In this document: one piece after another, positions 1-7,658 of the stretch
Layout: every line of letters begins with the position of its first letter
How positions within the stretch are numbered: position 1 is the stretch's first letter
Assembly (NCBI RefSeq): GCF_900141915.1
Contig: NZ_FQZG01000029.1
Location: 1-44,221 of the forward strand
Origin: Tessaracoccus bendigoensis DSM 12906
Lineage (GTDB): Bacteria > Actinomycetota > Actinomycetes > Propionibacteriales > Propionibacteriaceae
Direction of reading: 5' to 3'
DNA length: 44,221 nucleotides
Position numbers and translations under genes: made by a program
Notes under the pieces: model-generated
Seen by the model: only the letters and a program-made list of their open reading frames with translations
Databases searched by the model: none
What the model was told of the DNA's origin: nothing

Positions 1-254
1 GAGGCCCACGAGAGCCCGTCGGTCAACTGCGCCAGCACGTCCTCGTACGAGCCCTCGGAGTACAGCGCCATCCCGATCGCGAAGTAGGCCATCACCCGAG
101 CCGGCAACGAACGATGCCGCTGCTCGGTCCGGCCAACATCGGCAATCACCTCATCGACCAGCTCGGGCGGGAACACCCGCGTCAGCACCCCGACCGAGAC
201 CAGGTCAGAGAGGCGACGCTCGGTCCCTGGCTTCTTCCATCCAACACGCGGCAT
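1..254 (-). CDS. IS4-family transposase, N-terminal fragment (continues past window start)
   Basis: A minus-strand reading frame opens at an ATG at 254 and stays open to the window edge, giving 84 complete codons. The protein begins MPRVGWKKPG, followed by RRLSDLVSVGVLTRVFPPEL, RTEQRHRSLPARVMAYFAIG and EGSYEDVLAQL. This is the pattern of the N-terminal domain of IS4-type transposases (Nterm_IS4): a helical region with the conserved R-x-R-x-LPA-x-x-x-x-Y/F segment and the SYEDV turn. The DDE catalytic core lies outside the window, so intactness cannot be judged. The frame starts about 40 bp inside the presumed element end near 295, a normal spacing for such elements. Family call by pattern recognition; confident that it is a transposase, less so on the subgroup. 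Confidence 0.82.
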   Translation of the reverse strand, partial: MPRVGWKKPGTERRLSDLVSVGVLTRVFPPELVDEVIADVGRTEQRHRSLPARVMAYFAIGMALYSEGSYEDVLAQLTDGLSWA

Positions 255-296
255 ACCACCAAACTACACCGCTGCGACCTTAACTGAACGGTATTG
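1..296. mobile_element. Right end of an IS4-type insertion sequence
   Basis: The transposase fragment plus about 40 bp of non-coding sequence ends beside a run of 10-bp direct repeats. Read inward on the minus strand from 296, the sequence is CAATACCGTTCAGTTAAGG, which looks like a terminal inverted repeat. The other end is outside the window, so neither the inverted repeat nor the target duplication can be confirmed. The boundary is uncertain by one or two bases. Confidence 0.65.
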
Positions 297-325
297 CAGC
301 TAGTCGCAGCTAGTCGCAGCTAGTC
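296..325. repeat. Three perfect tandem copies of GCAGCTAGTC
   Basis: Three identical 10-bp units occupy 296-305, 306-315 and 316-325, between the presumed insertion-sequence end and the mscS stop codon. The third unit contains the mscS stop (320-322). Ten bases falls within the target-duplication size of several IS4 subgroups, so at least one unit may be a target duplication. Confidence 0.9.
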
Positions 326-1942
326 GGCCCGAGGGCGGTCTTCGACCTTGGCAATCACGTGGGTCTCGACGAGGTACTCGGGCGACGACCCGGATTCCAC
401 TGCCGATCCAGCGCCCTTGCCCTCGCCCCCGCCCTCAACCTCGCCCCTGCCCTCACCCTCGGCTTCGCCCTCAACCTCAACCTCGCCCTCGACCTTCGGC
501 TGCTCGCCGGTGCGGAGTCTGCGTTCGGCGGTCTTCTCGCGTTCCGCCATGTCGGCCGCGCTGGGGCCCGACAGCTTCCGGTTGCGTTCCTCCGCCTCGG
601 GCGACCCAGAGTAGAGCCTGGCCTGGGGGCTGGTCGACGACAGGGTAAGTTCCGCGCGTGATTCCTTCGCGGGCCGCGGCTCCGGCGCCGACTCGTCGCC
701 CTTGTGCCGCTGAACCAACCAGGACTGCAGCCACTTCGGAAGTGCGCCGTCGTCGATCACAGCATCGTCTTCAGGCTCGGGTTCCGGCAGCAGCCTGGTC
801 TCCTCGACCGATTGCTCCTGTTCCCACTGCTCCACCACCTGATCGACGAACTCCTCTCGCTCCTCGACGGGGGGAGCTGGCGTCGTCTCCGGCTCGAGCC
901 GGGTGCGTGGCAGCGCGTAGACCGCGTGCCGCTGGACCCAGTTGATCATCTCTTCGCGGATATAGCAGCGCAGATCCCACAGGTCGCCCGACGTTCGGGC
1001 CGAGACCACGGCGCGGAGCCGGACGTGTCCACCGGTCGACTCGGTGACCTGCAGGTTGACGCTGCGCCCATCCCAGAGATCGCTGGCATTGACCAACCTC
1101 GTCAGCTCGACCCGCATCGCCTCGACGGGGACGAGCCAGTCGAGGTCGAACTCGACGGTGCCCAGTAGCTGCGGCTCGCGCCTCGTCCAGTTCTCGAAAG
1201 GCTGGGTCGCGAAGTGGCTGCTTGGCACGATCCATCGCCGGTCGTCCCAGGTACGTACCACGACATAGGTCAACGTGATCTCCTCGACCGAACCCATCTG
1301 CTCGTTGAACACGACCAGATCCCCGACCCGGAGGGCGTCGGAGAAGGCGATCTGCATGCCGGCGAAGATGTTCGAGAGGGACGATTGCACGGCGAGACCC
1401 GCGACGATCGACAACAGCCCGGCGGAGGCGATCAGGGAAGTGCCGACGGCGCGGAACGACGGGAAGGTCAACAACGCCCCTGCCAATGCGCAGACCCACA
1501 CCACGGCTATCAGCACCCGGTCGACGACCTGCATCTGAGTGCGGACGCGGCGGTAGTGCGGTGTCTCCTCGGCATCGTCATCGTCGCGTCGGCGATGGAG
1601 GACCGAGTCTTCAACCGCCCGGATCAGCCCGGTCAGGAGCATCGCGGTGGCGAAGATCATGACGATGATGAAGATCTGCCGGAACGTCGGCCGCCAGGTC
1701 GGCCCGGCGAAATAGGGGGATGGTCCGGTCGCGATGAGCACCGCTATTCCGCCACCCAACAGCATCAGGAAGATCCGCAGCGACATGCGCATGTGGCGCA
1801 CCAGGTGCCTGATGCTCTCGCGGCGTCTCACCACCACCCTGATGCTCAAAGACACCGCTATCGATGCGATCGCTCCGATGAAGACGCCAAGCGCGCCCCA
1901 GCCGATCACCGCGAGGGTGCTGAGCGCAGCGGTTTCGTCCAT
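320..1942 (-). CDS. MscS-family mechanosensitive ion channel
   Basis: This 540-aa inner-membrane channel would open under membrane tension to release solutes during osmotic downshift. About five hydrophobic segments occupy residues 10-200. They are followed by the MscS pore and beta-domain signature: SAGLLSIVAGLAVQSSLSNI with a Gly/Ala-rich pore helix, then FAGMQIAFSDALRVGDLVVF and GSVEEITLTYVVVRTWDDRR. The last 190 residues are a long charged cytosolic tail ending in a Glu/Gly low-complexity run (EVEVEGEAEGEG and similar) encoded by imperfect CTC/GCC repeats near 418-496. MscS itself is about 290 aa, so this belongs to the larger actinobacterial type. It follows the lipoprotein gene by 2 bp, so the pair is probably co-transcribed. 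The insertion sequence lies just beyond the stop codon; the frame is intact. Confidence 0.9.
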   Translation of the reverse strand: MDETAALSTLAVIGWGALGVFIGAIASIAVSLSIRVVVRRRESIRHLVRHMRMSLRIFLMLLGGGIAVLIATGPSPYFAGPTWRPTFRQIFIIVMIFATAMLLTGLIRAVEDSVLHRRRDDDDAEETPHYRRVRTQMQVVDRVLIAVVWVCALAGALLTFPSFRAVGTSLIASAGLLSIVAGLAVQSSLSNIFAGMQIAFSDALRVGDLVVFNEQMGSVEEITLTYVVVRTWDDRRWIVPSSHFATQPFENWTRREPQLLGTVEFDLDWLVPVEAMRVELTRLVNASDLWDGRSVNLQVTESTGGHVRLRAVVSARTSGDLWDLRCYIREEMINWVQRHAVYALPRTRLEPETTPAPPVEEREEFVDQVVEQWEQEQSVEETRLLPEPEPEDDAVIDDGALPKWLQSWLVQRHKGDESAPEPRPAKESRAELTLSSTSPQARLYSGSPEAEERNRKLSGPSAADMAEREKTAERRLRTGEQPKVEGEVEVEGEAEGEGRGEVEGGGEGKGAGSAVESGSSPEYLVETHVIAKVEDRPRAD

Positions 1943-1944
1943 GG

Positions 1945-2373
1945 TCAGCGGTCCGTCCTGAGCGTCAGGGCCGAGTATCCGCTCGACACAGTGAAGGCGC
2001 CTTGAAAGCCGCCACCTTCGAACAGCAGCGAGTTCTGATCGTCTGCCGTGATCCTGAAACCGAGCTCCGCGAGGTGGCGACGCAGGAAGTCGACGACGGT
2101 CAGCCCGTCGGGCGCGGTCATCACCACCGTGACGTTATTGGGGCTGTCCACCCGGTCCGAGATCTTGGCATCTGCAGGCACGGAAAGACCCGGGGGCGCG
2201 TTGACGAACCCGAGATCCGAGAGCCGCGTGCCGTCGGCGGGCGCCGCAGACGACGTCAGCGTCGGTTCGCCAACCGCTGTTTCGGCAGGGGGTGCCGAAC
2301 AACCGGTCAGGGCGAAGACGGTCACGATGCCCATCACGCGGAGACGGGACGCCGCCCAGGGAAACCGAAGCAC
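1945..2373 (-). CDS. Putative lipoprotein of unknown function
   Basis: The 142-aa product starts at GTG 2373 with a basic N-terminus, a hydrophobic stretch (VMGIVTVFALTGC) and a lipobox L-T-G-C with the acceptor Cys at residue 25. It would be exported, lipidated and anchored outside the membrane. The mature part has a Ser/Ala-rich linker and then a small domain (NNVTVVMTAPDGLTVVDFLR) that I do not recognise. A TAGAGT -10 box 7 nt before the GTG argues for this start and for a leaderless transcript that would also carry mscS. An internal ATG at codon 14 would shorten the signal peptide and is less likely. Confidence 0.7.
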   Translation of the reverse strand: MLRFPWAASRLRVMGIVTVFALTGCSAPPAETAVGEPTLTSSAAPADGTRLSDLGFVNAPPGLSVPADAKISDRVDSPNNVTVVMTAPDGLTVVDFLRRHLAELGFRITADDQNSLLFEGGGFQGAFTVSSGYSALTLRTDR

Positions 2374-2380
2374 GCCACCA

Positions 2381-2386
2381 ACTCTA
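2381..2386 (-). promoter_or_regulatory. -10 box TAGAGT of the lipoprotein-mscS operon
   Basis: TAGAGT on the minus strand lies 7 nt before the GTG at 2373, consistent with a transcript that begins at the start codon. No good -35 was found. Confidence 0.5.
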
Positions 2387-2488
2387 CAGATGGAACCGGA
2401 ATCGCCCCATCCGTACGTTCAGGGCAAAGAGACGATCGGAAGGACGAGGATGAACGTGTTGACACGCCCGCCCGGGGCGGAAGACAAA

Positions 2489-3064
2489 ATGGTGACCATG
2501 GACGACGACGCCCTCTGGGAGGCCCTTCGCTGGGGCGATGAGGAGGCCTTCCGGACGATTTTCGAGCGACACAGCCGGACCGTCTACAACGTGGCGTTCC
2601 GGTATGCAGCCTCATGGAGCGTCGCAGAAGAGGCGACCCAGGCGTGTTTCACCGCCGTCTGGCAGCGGGCCTGTGCGGGGCGCCTGACCTCCGTCAGGAG
2701 AGGCGCCGTGCGCGCGTGGCTGTGCGCGTTCGGCCGTAACGAGGCCCGGAACCTGGCCAGAGGGGCCACTCGCAGGCTGCGGCTGATCGGACGCATGCAG
2801 CAGCAACCGGGCCGAGAGGCCCGTGACAACGTCGAACAATGGGTCGGCGACGAGGAATCGATGCGCAGGATAAACGAGGTCCTGTCAAAGATCCCCGATG
2901 GGCAGCGCCAGGTCGTGGAACTGGTCGCCTGGGGCGGCTGCTCCATGGCTGAGACCGCAGACGCCCTCGGAGTGCCAGTCGGCACCGTAAAGTCGCGGCT
3001 CGCCCGGGCCCGCGCCACACTCGCGACCACCGAGGTCGCCCACCTGCTCGGCAAGGAGAACTGA
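2489..3064 (+). CDS. ECF-type RNA polymerase sigma factor
   Basis: The 191-aa protein has the two ECF domains. Sigma region 2 starts almost at the N-terminus (DDDALWEALRWGDEEAFRTI, then AEEATQACFTAVWQRA). Region 4 is at residues 130-185, with the helix-turn-helix CSMAETADALGVPVGTVKSR. It would direct RNA polymerase to a small stress or envelope regulon. I chose ATG 2489, preceded by GGAAG, because the domain begins there. ATG 2450 (with AAGGA upstream, giving 204 aa) and ATG 2498 are alternatives. A TTGACA at 2459-2464 is suggestive but has no convincing -10 partner. The next gene starts 1 bp after the stop, so the two form an operon, as sigma factors and their membrane regulators often do. 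Confidence 0.85.
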   Translation: MVTMDDDALWEALRWGDEEAFRTIFERHSRTVYNVAFRYAASWSVAEEATQACFTAVWQRACAGRLTSVRRGAVRAWLCAFGRNEARNLARGATRRLRLIGRMQQQPGREARDNVEQWVGDEESMRRINEVLSKIPDGQRQVVELVAWGGCSMAETADALGVPVGTVKSRLARARATLATTEVAHLLGKEN

Positions 3065-3065
3065 A

Positions 3066-3848
3066 ATGACCACGCTTCCTCCCGAACGCGACCTGCCCGG
3101 CGCAGACCGGATGGTCGAGAACATCGTCCACGGCGTGCTGCCCGCACACGGACCGAGTCCCCGGCGCAGGCCGCCGCTGCTCTGGGCCGGTGCGGCCGCC
3201 GCCGCGATCGTCCTTGTGGTGGCGGTCCTGGTTGCGCAGTCGCTGCGCGGTGGCGAGGTCGCCACACCTGCCGACCCGGCCCCCGCCTCACCGAGCCGCA
3301 CCCAACTGGTGCCCGATCCGTCGGCCACCACCGACGCACCGTCGCAGAGCCCGACTCAGACCCAGAGCCCGACTCAGACCCAGAGCCCGACCCAGAGCCC
3401 GACTCAGACCCAGGAGGTGCGGCCGTCCAGCCCCGTCAACCTCACAGGGACACTCGGAGTTACGCAACACACCCGCTACTTCGACGTCACCGTGCGGGAG
3501 TTCGACACAGACGGCGAGGGTCTGGCATGGGCCTTCAACGTGGAGGTCTGCTACGCGGCCGAACATTCCGGGCAGAATGCCGACGGCACCACCCGAACAA
3601 GCCTCGACCCCTGGTCCTTCTCCATCGAAGACGGCGAGGGCGGAGGCCCGGCGCAATGGGTCAAGGCCAGCCGGCTGCCCGCGAGCGAGCGTTGGTCGCC
3701 CACCTACAGGGAGCGGTTGTTGAGGCTGGGCGAATGCAACTCAGGTTGGATCCAGGTCGAGCTCGGCAACCCCGACCTGTTCTATCCGAACCTGCGCTAC
3801 GCCCCGGCTGACTTCGGAGACGTCATCGTCTGGAACCAGGAGGGATGA
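3066..3848 (+). CDS. Single-pass membrane protein, possible partner or regulator of the ECF sigma factor
   Basis: This 260-aa protein has a 40-residue cytoplasmic N-terminus and one transmembrane helix (residues 40-62, rich in Ala/Ile/Val). A Ser/Pro/Thr/Gln linker follows with SPTQTQ repeats (about residues 95-116), then an extracellular domain of about 140 aa (VTQHTRYFDVTVREFDTDGE, two Cys, many aromatics). Its position 1 bp after the sigma gene suggests an anti-sigma or sensor role. However, the N-terminus lacks the His-x3-Cys-x2-Cys zinc motif of classical anti-sigma factors. The extracellular part resembles DUF4352-like beta domains only loosely. Its stop is 1 bp from the stop of convergent maf, leaving no room for a separate terminator. 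Confidence 0.65.
   Translation: MTTLPPERDLPGADRMVENIVHGVLPAHGPSPRRRPPLLWAGAAAAAIVLVVAVLVAQSLRGGEVATPADPAPASPSRTQLVPDPSATTDAPSQSPTQTQSPTQTQSPTQSPTQTQEVRPSSPVNLTGTLGVTQHTRYFDVTVREFDTDGEGLAWAFNVEVCYAAEHSGQNADGTTRTSLDPWSFSIEDGEGGGPAQWVKASRLPASERWSPTYRERLLRLGECNSGWIQVELGNPDLFYPNLRYAPADFGDVIVWNQEG
3348..3413 (+). repeat. 18-bp in-frame tandem repeat encoding SPTQTQ
   Basis: AGCCCGACTCAGACCCAG occurs at 3348-3365, 3366-3383 and 3396-3413, with a 12-bp partial unit at 3384-3395. All are in frame in the extracytoplasmic linker. Such runs change length by slippage without breaking the frame. Confidence 0.92.
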
Positions 3849-3849
3849 G

Positions 3850-4467
3850 TCACGAGGGCTGAGAGGGTCCGGACGTCACCCAGAGGCTCTGCCACGGCAC
3901 GCCCAGGTCGATCACCATCTGGCGCACCAGCGGCAGTGAAAGGCCGATCACGTTGTAGGGGTCACCCACGATCGACGTCACGAAGGCCGCGCCCCGGCCG
4001 TCGATCGTGAACCCCCCAGCGACGCGCTGCGGTTCCCCGGTGGCGGCATAGGCCGCGATCTCCTCGTCGGAGATGTCGGCGAACGAGACCTTCGACGACC
4101 CGACGGCCGTCAACGTGCAAAGCTCCCCGCCCATGTGCACCGCGACGAAATGGCCGGAATGCAGCAACCCCTGGCGCCCCCGCATCCGCTGCCAGCGTCG
4201 GATCGCGGCCTCTTCCGACCCAGGCTTGCCGTGCGCCTTCCCGTCGAACTCGAGCACCGAGTCGCACGCGATGAGCACATAGTCGCCCGTCAGGTGGGGG
4301 ATCACCGTCTCACCCTTCTTGACGGCGAGACGGGTCGCGAGGCGGGTGGGGACCGCGTCGCGCACCTGGCTCTCGTCGAAACCCGACACGATCACTTCAG
4401 GGTCGAGCCCCGCCCGTCGCAGCACCGTGAGGCGGGCGGGGGACTTTGACGCCAGGATCACCCGCAT
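3850..4467 (-). CDS. maf: Maf-family nucleoside triphosphate pyrophosphatase
   Basis: The 205-aa Maf/HAM1-like enzyme hydrolyses non-canonical or modified NTPs to NMP and pyrophosphate, as a housekeeping function linked to division arrest. The N-terminal signature MRVILASKSPARLTVLRRAG matches the family's xxLASxSPRR phosphate-binding loop. GDYVLIACDS carries the conserved Asp. The end has the GDPYNVIGLSLPLV motif. I start at ATG 4467, where the family N-terminus begins, 2 bp after accE. An upstream ATG at 4494 would add nine unconserved residues and overlap accE. It is third in accD-accE-maf, an order also found in mycobacteria. Confidence 0.92.
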   Translation of the reverse strand: MRVILASKSPARLTVLRRAGLDPEVIVSGFDESQVRDAVPTRLATRLAVKKGETVIPHLTGDYVLIACDSVLEFDGKAHGKPGSEEAAIRRWQRMRGRQGLLHSGHFVAVHMGGELCTLTAVGSSKVSFADISDEEIAAYAATGEPQRVAGGFTIDGRGAAFVTSIVGDPYNVIGLSLPLVRQMVIDLGVPWQSLWVTSGPSQPS

Positions 4468-4469
4468 GG

Positions 4470-4688
4470 TCACAGACGGTGGTACGTGCGCCACGCATCC
4501 CGTCCGCCGACCAGCGGCTGCCGGACGGTCCGGTAGTACGAGTCCCAGCCACCTGCCAGCGGGCGGTCGTCGGCCGAGCGCAGCTTTTCCTCCCGGGTGC
4601 CGACGATCAGCGCCGCGCTGATAGCGGCGATCTCCTCCTCCGAGAGGTTGGCCTTCGTAAACGACACGAGCGGCGATCCGGCTGTCAT
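4470..4688 (-). CDS. accE: Acyl-CoA carboxylase epsilon subunit
   Basis: This 72-aa protein is the small actinobacterial epsilon subunit, which promotes association of the biotinylated alpha chain with the carboxyltransferase beta chain. Visible features are the N-terminal helix ([14 protein letters not shown]), a basic/acidic linker and the conserved C-terminal aromatic patch ([13 protein letters not shown] and WRTYHRL). The ATG overlaps the accD stop by 4 bp (ATGA), so the two are translationally coupled. The matching alpha (biotin carboxylase/BCCP) gene is not in this window. Confidence 0.88.
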   Translation of the reverse strand: MTAGSPLVSFTKANLSEEEIAAISAALIVGTREEKLRSADDRPLAGGWDSYYRTVRQPLVGGRDAWRTYHRL

Positions 4689-6259
4689 AGCGGGATGTTC
4701 CCGTGCTTCTTGGGGGGCAGTGCGCCGCGCTTGGTGCGCAACAGGCGAAGTGCCCTGATCACCTGGGCACGGGTCTCGTGCGGGTAGATGACCTGGTCGA
4801 CGTAGCCCCGGTCGGCCGCGACGTAAGGGTTGGTCAACTCGTCGTCATACTCCTGCACGAGGCGGGCCCGCTCGGCCTCCGGGTCGGCGGCCTCCGCCAA
4901 CTGCTTGCGGTACAAGATGTTGACAGCGCCCTGCGCGCCCATCACCGCGATCTGTGCGGTCGGCCAGGCCAGGTTGATGTCGGCGCCGAGCGCCTTGGAA
5001 CCCATCACGAGGTAGGCGCCCCCGTAGGCCTTCCGGGTGACGACGGTCAGCAGCGGAACGGTGGCCTCGGAGTACGCGTAGATGAGCTTGGCGCCGCGAC
5101 GGATGATGCCGTTGTGTTCCTGGGCCACGCCGGGAAGGAATCCCGGCACATCGACGAACGTCAGGACCGGGATGTTGAACGCGTCACAGGTCCGCACGAA
5201 CCTGGCGGCCTTCTCGGCAGAATCGATGTCGAGGCAGCCGGCGAACACCGTCGGCTGATTCGCCACGATGCCGATGGAGCGACCCTCGATCCGGCCGAAG
5301 CCGACGATGATCGACCCGGCGAACAGGGGCATCACCTCGAGGAACTCGTCGTCGTCCAGGACGTTGCGGATCAGGTCGCGCATATCGTATGGCTGGTTCG
5401 CCGCGTCCGGGATCAGTTCGTCGAGCAGACGGTCGTGATCGGTGATCGTAAGGTCGACCTCTTCCTCGTCGTAGATCGGAGGATCCTCGAGGTTGTTCTG
5501 CGGCAGGTAGGTGAGCAGCTCGCGCACATACTCGATGGCGTCGGACTCGTCCGCCGCGAGGTAATGGGCGTTGCCGGACTTGGTGTTGTGGGTTCGGCCA
5601 CCCCCTAGTTCCTCCATCGACACGTCCTCGCCGGTGACCGTCTTGATCACTTCGGGGCCGGTGATGAACATCTGCGAGGTCTTGTCGACCATGACGACGA
5701 AGTCCGTCAGTGCTGGGCCGTAGACGTGGCCTCCGGCCGCAGCACCCATGATCAGGGAGATCTGCGGGATGACCCCGGAGGCGAGCGTGTTGCGTCGGAA
5801 GATCTCCCCGTACAGGGCGAGCGAGACGACGCCCTCCTGGATTCGGGCACCGCCTCCCTCGTTGATGCCGATGAGCGGCACCCCGGTTTTCAGGGCGAAG
5901 TCCTGGATCTTGACGATCTTCTCGCCGTAGACCTGGCCGAGGGCGCCGCCGAAGATCGTGACGTCCTGACTGAAGATGCACACGGGGCGTCCGTGGATGG
6001 ACCCCGTGCCTGTGATGACGCCGTCGCCGAACGGGCGCTTGGCGTCCATTCCGAAGGCGGTTGAGCGGTGCCTCGAGAACTGGTCGAACTCCGCGAAACT
6101 CCCTTCGTCTAGGAGCGCCATCACGCGCTCGCGTGCGGTCATCTTGCCTTTGGCGTGTTGTCTCTCTACGGCCGCTGCTGAACCGGCGTGCACAGCTTCA
6201 TCGATGCGCACCCCGAGATTGGCAATCCGACCGGCGGTGGTGTGGATGTCGATCTCCAT
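4685..6259 (-). CDS. accD: Acyl-CoA carboxylase beta subunit (carboxyltransferase)
   Basis: The 524-aa carboxyltransferase moves CO2 from biotin to an acyl-CoA (propionyl- or acetyl-CoA), giving methylmalonyl- or malonyl-CoA. It has both crotonase-like halves. The N-terminal half includes [20 protein letters not shown] and [15 protein letters not shown]; the C-terminal half includes [20 protein letters not shown] and [19 protein letters not shown]. The residue after GGAY, which in the Streptomyces literature as I recall helps separate PccB (Asp) from AccB (Ile), is Leu417 here. Substrate is therefore open and may include acetyl-CoA. ATG 6259 sits 7 nt after a TAGGGT box. The frame continues upstream to 7450, but that stretch is antisense to birA and is not coding. 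First gene of accD-accE-maf. Confidence 0.92.
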   Translation of the reverse strand: MEIDIHTTAGRIANLGVRIDEAVHAGSAAAVERQHAKGKMTARERVMALLDEGSFAEFDQFSRHRSTAFGMDAKRPFGDGVITGTGSIHGRPVCIFSQDVTIFGGALGQVYGEKIVKIQDFALKTGVPLIGINEGGGARIQEGVVSLALYGEIFRRNTLASGVIPQISLIMGAAAGGHVYGPALTDFVVMVDKTSQMFITGPEVIKTVTGEDVSMEELGGGRTHNTKSGNAHYLAADESDAIEYVRELLTYLPQNNLEDPPIYDEEEVDLTITDHDRLLDELIPDAANQPYDMRDLIRNVLDDDEFLEVMPLFAGSIIVGFGRIEGRSIGIVANQPTVFAGCLDIDSAEKAARFVRTCDAFNIPVLTFVDVPGFLPGVAQEHNGIIRRGAKLIYAYSEATVPLLTVVTRKAYGGAYLVMGSKALGADINLAWPTAQIAVMGAQGAVNILYRKQLAEAADPEAERARLVQEYDDELTNPYVAADRGYVDQVIYPHETRAQVIRALRLLRTKRGALPPKKHGNIPL

Positions 6260-6266
6260 GGCCGTC

Positions 6267-6330
6267 ACCCTAGCGCCGTTGCCGATGGCTTCGGTCGATG
6301 CCCACCAAAATGCCGCCCTCTGCCTACAAT
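6267..6330. promoter_or_regulatory. Divergent accD/birA promoter region, both genes leaderless
   Basis: On the minus strand TAGGGT (6267-6272) ends 7 nt before the accD ATG. On the plus strand TACAAT (6325-6330) ends 7 nt before the birA GTG. The boxes are about 50 bp apart, so one regulator bound between them could control both genes. No clear -35 or operator was identified. Confidence 0.6.
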
Positions 6331-6337
6331 TGCGGCC

Positions 6338-7129
6338 GTGAACATCGAAGTGCCTGACGCCCGGAGCATTGCAGAGCGGCTGCCCAGGGACACCGTCTTC
6401 CGCCGGGTGGAGGTGCTCGCGTCGACGGGGTCGACCAACGCGGACCTCGCGGCCAGGGCCCGCGACGGTGAGACCGAGGGAACCGCGTTGATCGCCATGG
6501 AACAGACGGCGGGCCGAGGTCGACTCGACCGGCAATGGGTAAGCCCCCCGGGGATGTCCATCTCGATGTCGCTGCTGCTCGCTCCTCGTCCGGACCTGAC
6601 CCAGTGGGGCTGGCTGTCGATCCTGGCGGGCATGGCGGTGTCTTCGGCCCTCACCTCCGTCGCACCCGACCCGTCGGCCGTCACATTGAAATGGCCAAAC
6701 GACGTGCTGATCGGCGGCCGGAAGGTGTGTGGGATCCTGTCCGAACGGATCGAACGAGTGGACGGGGCGCGCGCCGTGATCGGCATCGGGATCAACGTCG
6801 GGCTCACCCGTGAGCAACTTCCGGTGCCCAACGCGACCTCGCTCGCGCTCGAGGGCTTCCCGACGCACCCCGAACCCCTCGTCGCAGGGGTTCTCGGCCA
6901 CTTTGACAGGTACTACCGCAGCTGGTCGCTCCGCGGCAGCCTGCGCGACGAGTATGAGGAACGCTGTGCGTCCATCGGCGCGCCGCTCACCGTGGTGCTG
7001 GACGCCACCCATTCGGTCAGCGGGACCGGCAGAGGGGTCGACGAATACGGGCGCCTGCAGGTCGCCACCGCATCCGGGATCGAGACATTCGCCGTCGGCG
7101 ACGTGGTGCACGCCCGGCTTGTCGGATAG
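6338..7129 (+). CDS. birA: Biotin-[acetyl-CoA-carboxylase] ligase, monofunctional
   Basis: The 263-aa enzyme activates biotin as biotinyl-AMP and attaches it to the carboxylase carrier lysine. Motifs are STGSTNADL near residue 30, the biotin/ATP loop [26 protein letters not shown] with the catalytic Lys, GIGINVGLT, and a C-terminal SH3-like domain. There is no N-terminal winged helix, so it cannot act as a biotin-operon repressor as E. coli BirA does. The start is GTG 6338, set by the TACAAT box 7 nt upstream; there is no Shine-Dalgarno. It diverges from accD, whose holoenzyme is its likely client. Confidence 0.93.
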   Translation: MNIEVPDARSIAERLPRDTVFRRVEVLASTGSTNADLAARARDGETEGTALIAMEQTAGRGRLDRQWVSPPGMSISMSLLLAPRPDLTQWGWLSILAGMAVSSALTSVAPDPSAVTLKWPNDVLIGGRKVCGILSERIERVDGARAVIGIGINVGLTREQLPVPNATSLALEGFPTHPEPLVAGVLGHFDRYYRSWSLRGSLRDEYEERCASIGAPLTVVLDATHSVSGTGRGVDEYGRLQVATASGIETFAVGDVVHARLVG

Positions 7130-7135
7130 GCGTGC

Positions 7136-7141
7136 CAGACT
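7136..7141 (+). promoter_or_regulatory. -10 box CAGACT of the PH-domain gene
   Basis: CAGACT lies 6 nt before ATG 7148 in the short gap after birA. It deviates from TANNNT at the first position. Confidence 0.4.
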
Positions 7142-7147
7142 TGGGGC

Positions 7148-7642
7148 ATGGCGATCAGTAAGGACCAACTCGGCCGGGATGAATCGATCGTGGCGTCCAT
7201 GCATACCCACGCGAAGGCGATGGTCGTCCCGGCTCTCGTGGCGATCCTTCTCGGGTCGCTGCTGGGGTTCGCGATCGCGTTCATCCCCACGGACATCCAG
7301 CCGTGGGGCACGTATGTCGCGATCGGCATCTTCGTCCTGTTCTTCGTGTGGTTGGTGTTGGTTCCATTCCTTCGCTGGCTGACCACGACGTACACCATCA
7401 CCGACCGTCGGGTGATCACCCGCAGAGGCATCATCAACAAGATCGGGCACGACCTGCCGCTGAAACGCATCAACAACGTCAACTACGAGCGTTCACTCAG
7501 CGATCGCATCCTGGGCTGCGGCACGCTGATCTTCGAGACGGCAGCGGGCCAACCGCAGACCCTGCCTGATGTGCCGCACGTGGAGCGGGTCCACGTCATG
7601 GTCACGGAGCTGCTGTTCGCATCCGATGACGACGACGACTGA
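7148..7642 (+). CDS. PH domain (bPH2/YdbS-type) membrane protein
   Basis: The 164-aa protein has a short N-terminal helix, two transmembrane helices (about residues 27-46 and 55-78) and a cytoplasmic bacterial PH domain ([47 protein letters not shown]). It ends in an acidic tail, DDDDD. The YTITDxRV / INNV pattern is typical of the DUF304 family. Its role is unknown; related proteins have been linked to membrane stress. It lies between birA and purK, as in mycobacteria. The stop overlaps the region holding the purK promoter. Confidence 0.85.
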   Translation: MAISKDQLGRDESIVASMHTHAKAMVVPALVAILLGSLLGFAIAFIPTDIQPWGTYVAIGIFVLFFVWLVLVPFLRWLTTTYTITDRRVITRRGIINKIGHDLPLKRINNVNYERSLSDRILGCGTLIFETAAGQPQTLPDVPHVERVHVMVTELLFASDDDDD

Positions 7643-7646
7643 CTGT

Positions 7647-7652
7647 TACCAT
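7647..7652 (+). promoter_or_regulatory. -10 box TACCAT of purK
   Basis: TACCAT lies 6 nt before the purK GTG at 7659 and just after the stop of the preceding gene. This fixes the GTG as a leaderless start. Confidence 0.5.
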
Positions 7653-7658
7653 GCACCG

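Noticed and set aside
1214-2005. 263-aa plus-strand frame opposite mscS
   Set aside because: The composition (Asp/His/Arg-rich, no fold) is typical of the mirror of a GC-rich gene, and mscS is unambiguous on the other strand.
6260-7450. Long upstream extension of the accD reading frame (to 921 aa)
   Set aside because: It is antisense to birA and the PH gene, has no carboxyltransferase similarity, and accD has its own promoter and ATG at 6259.
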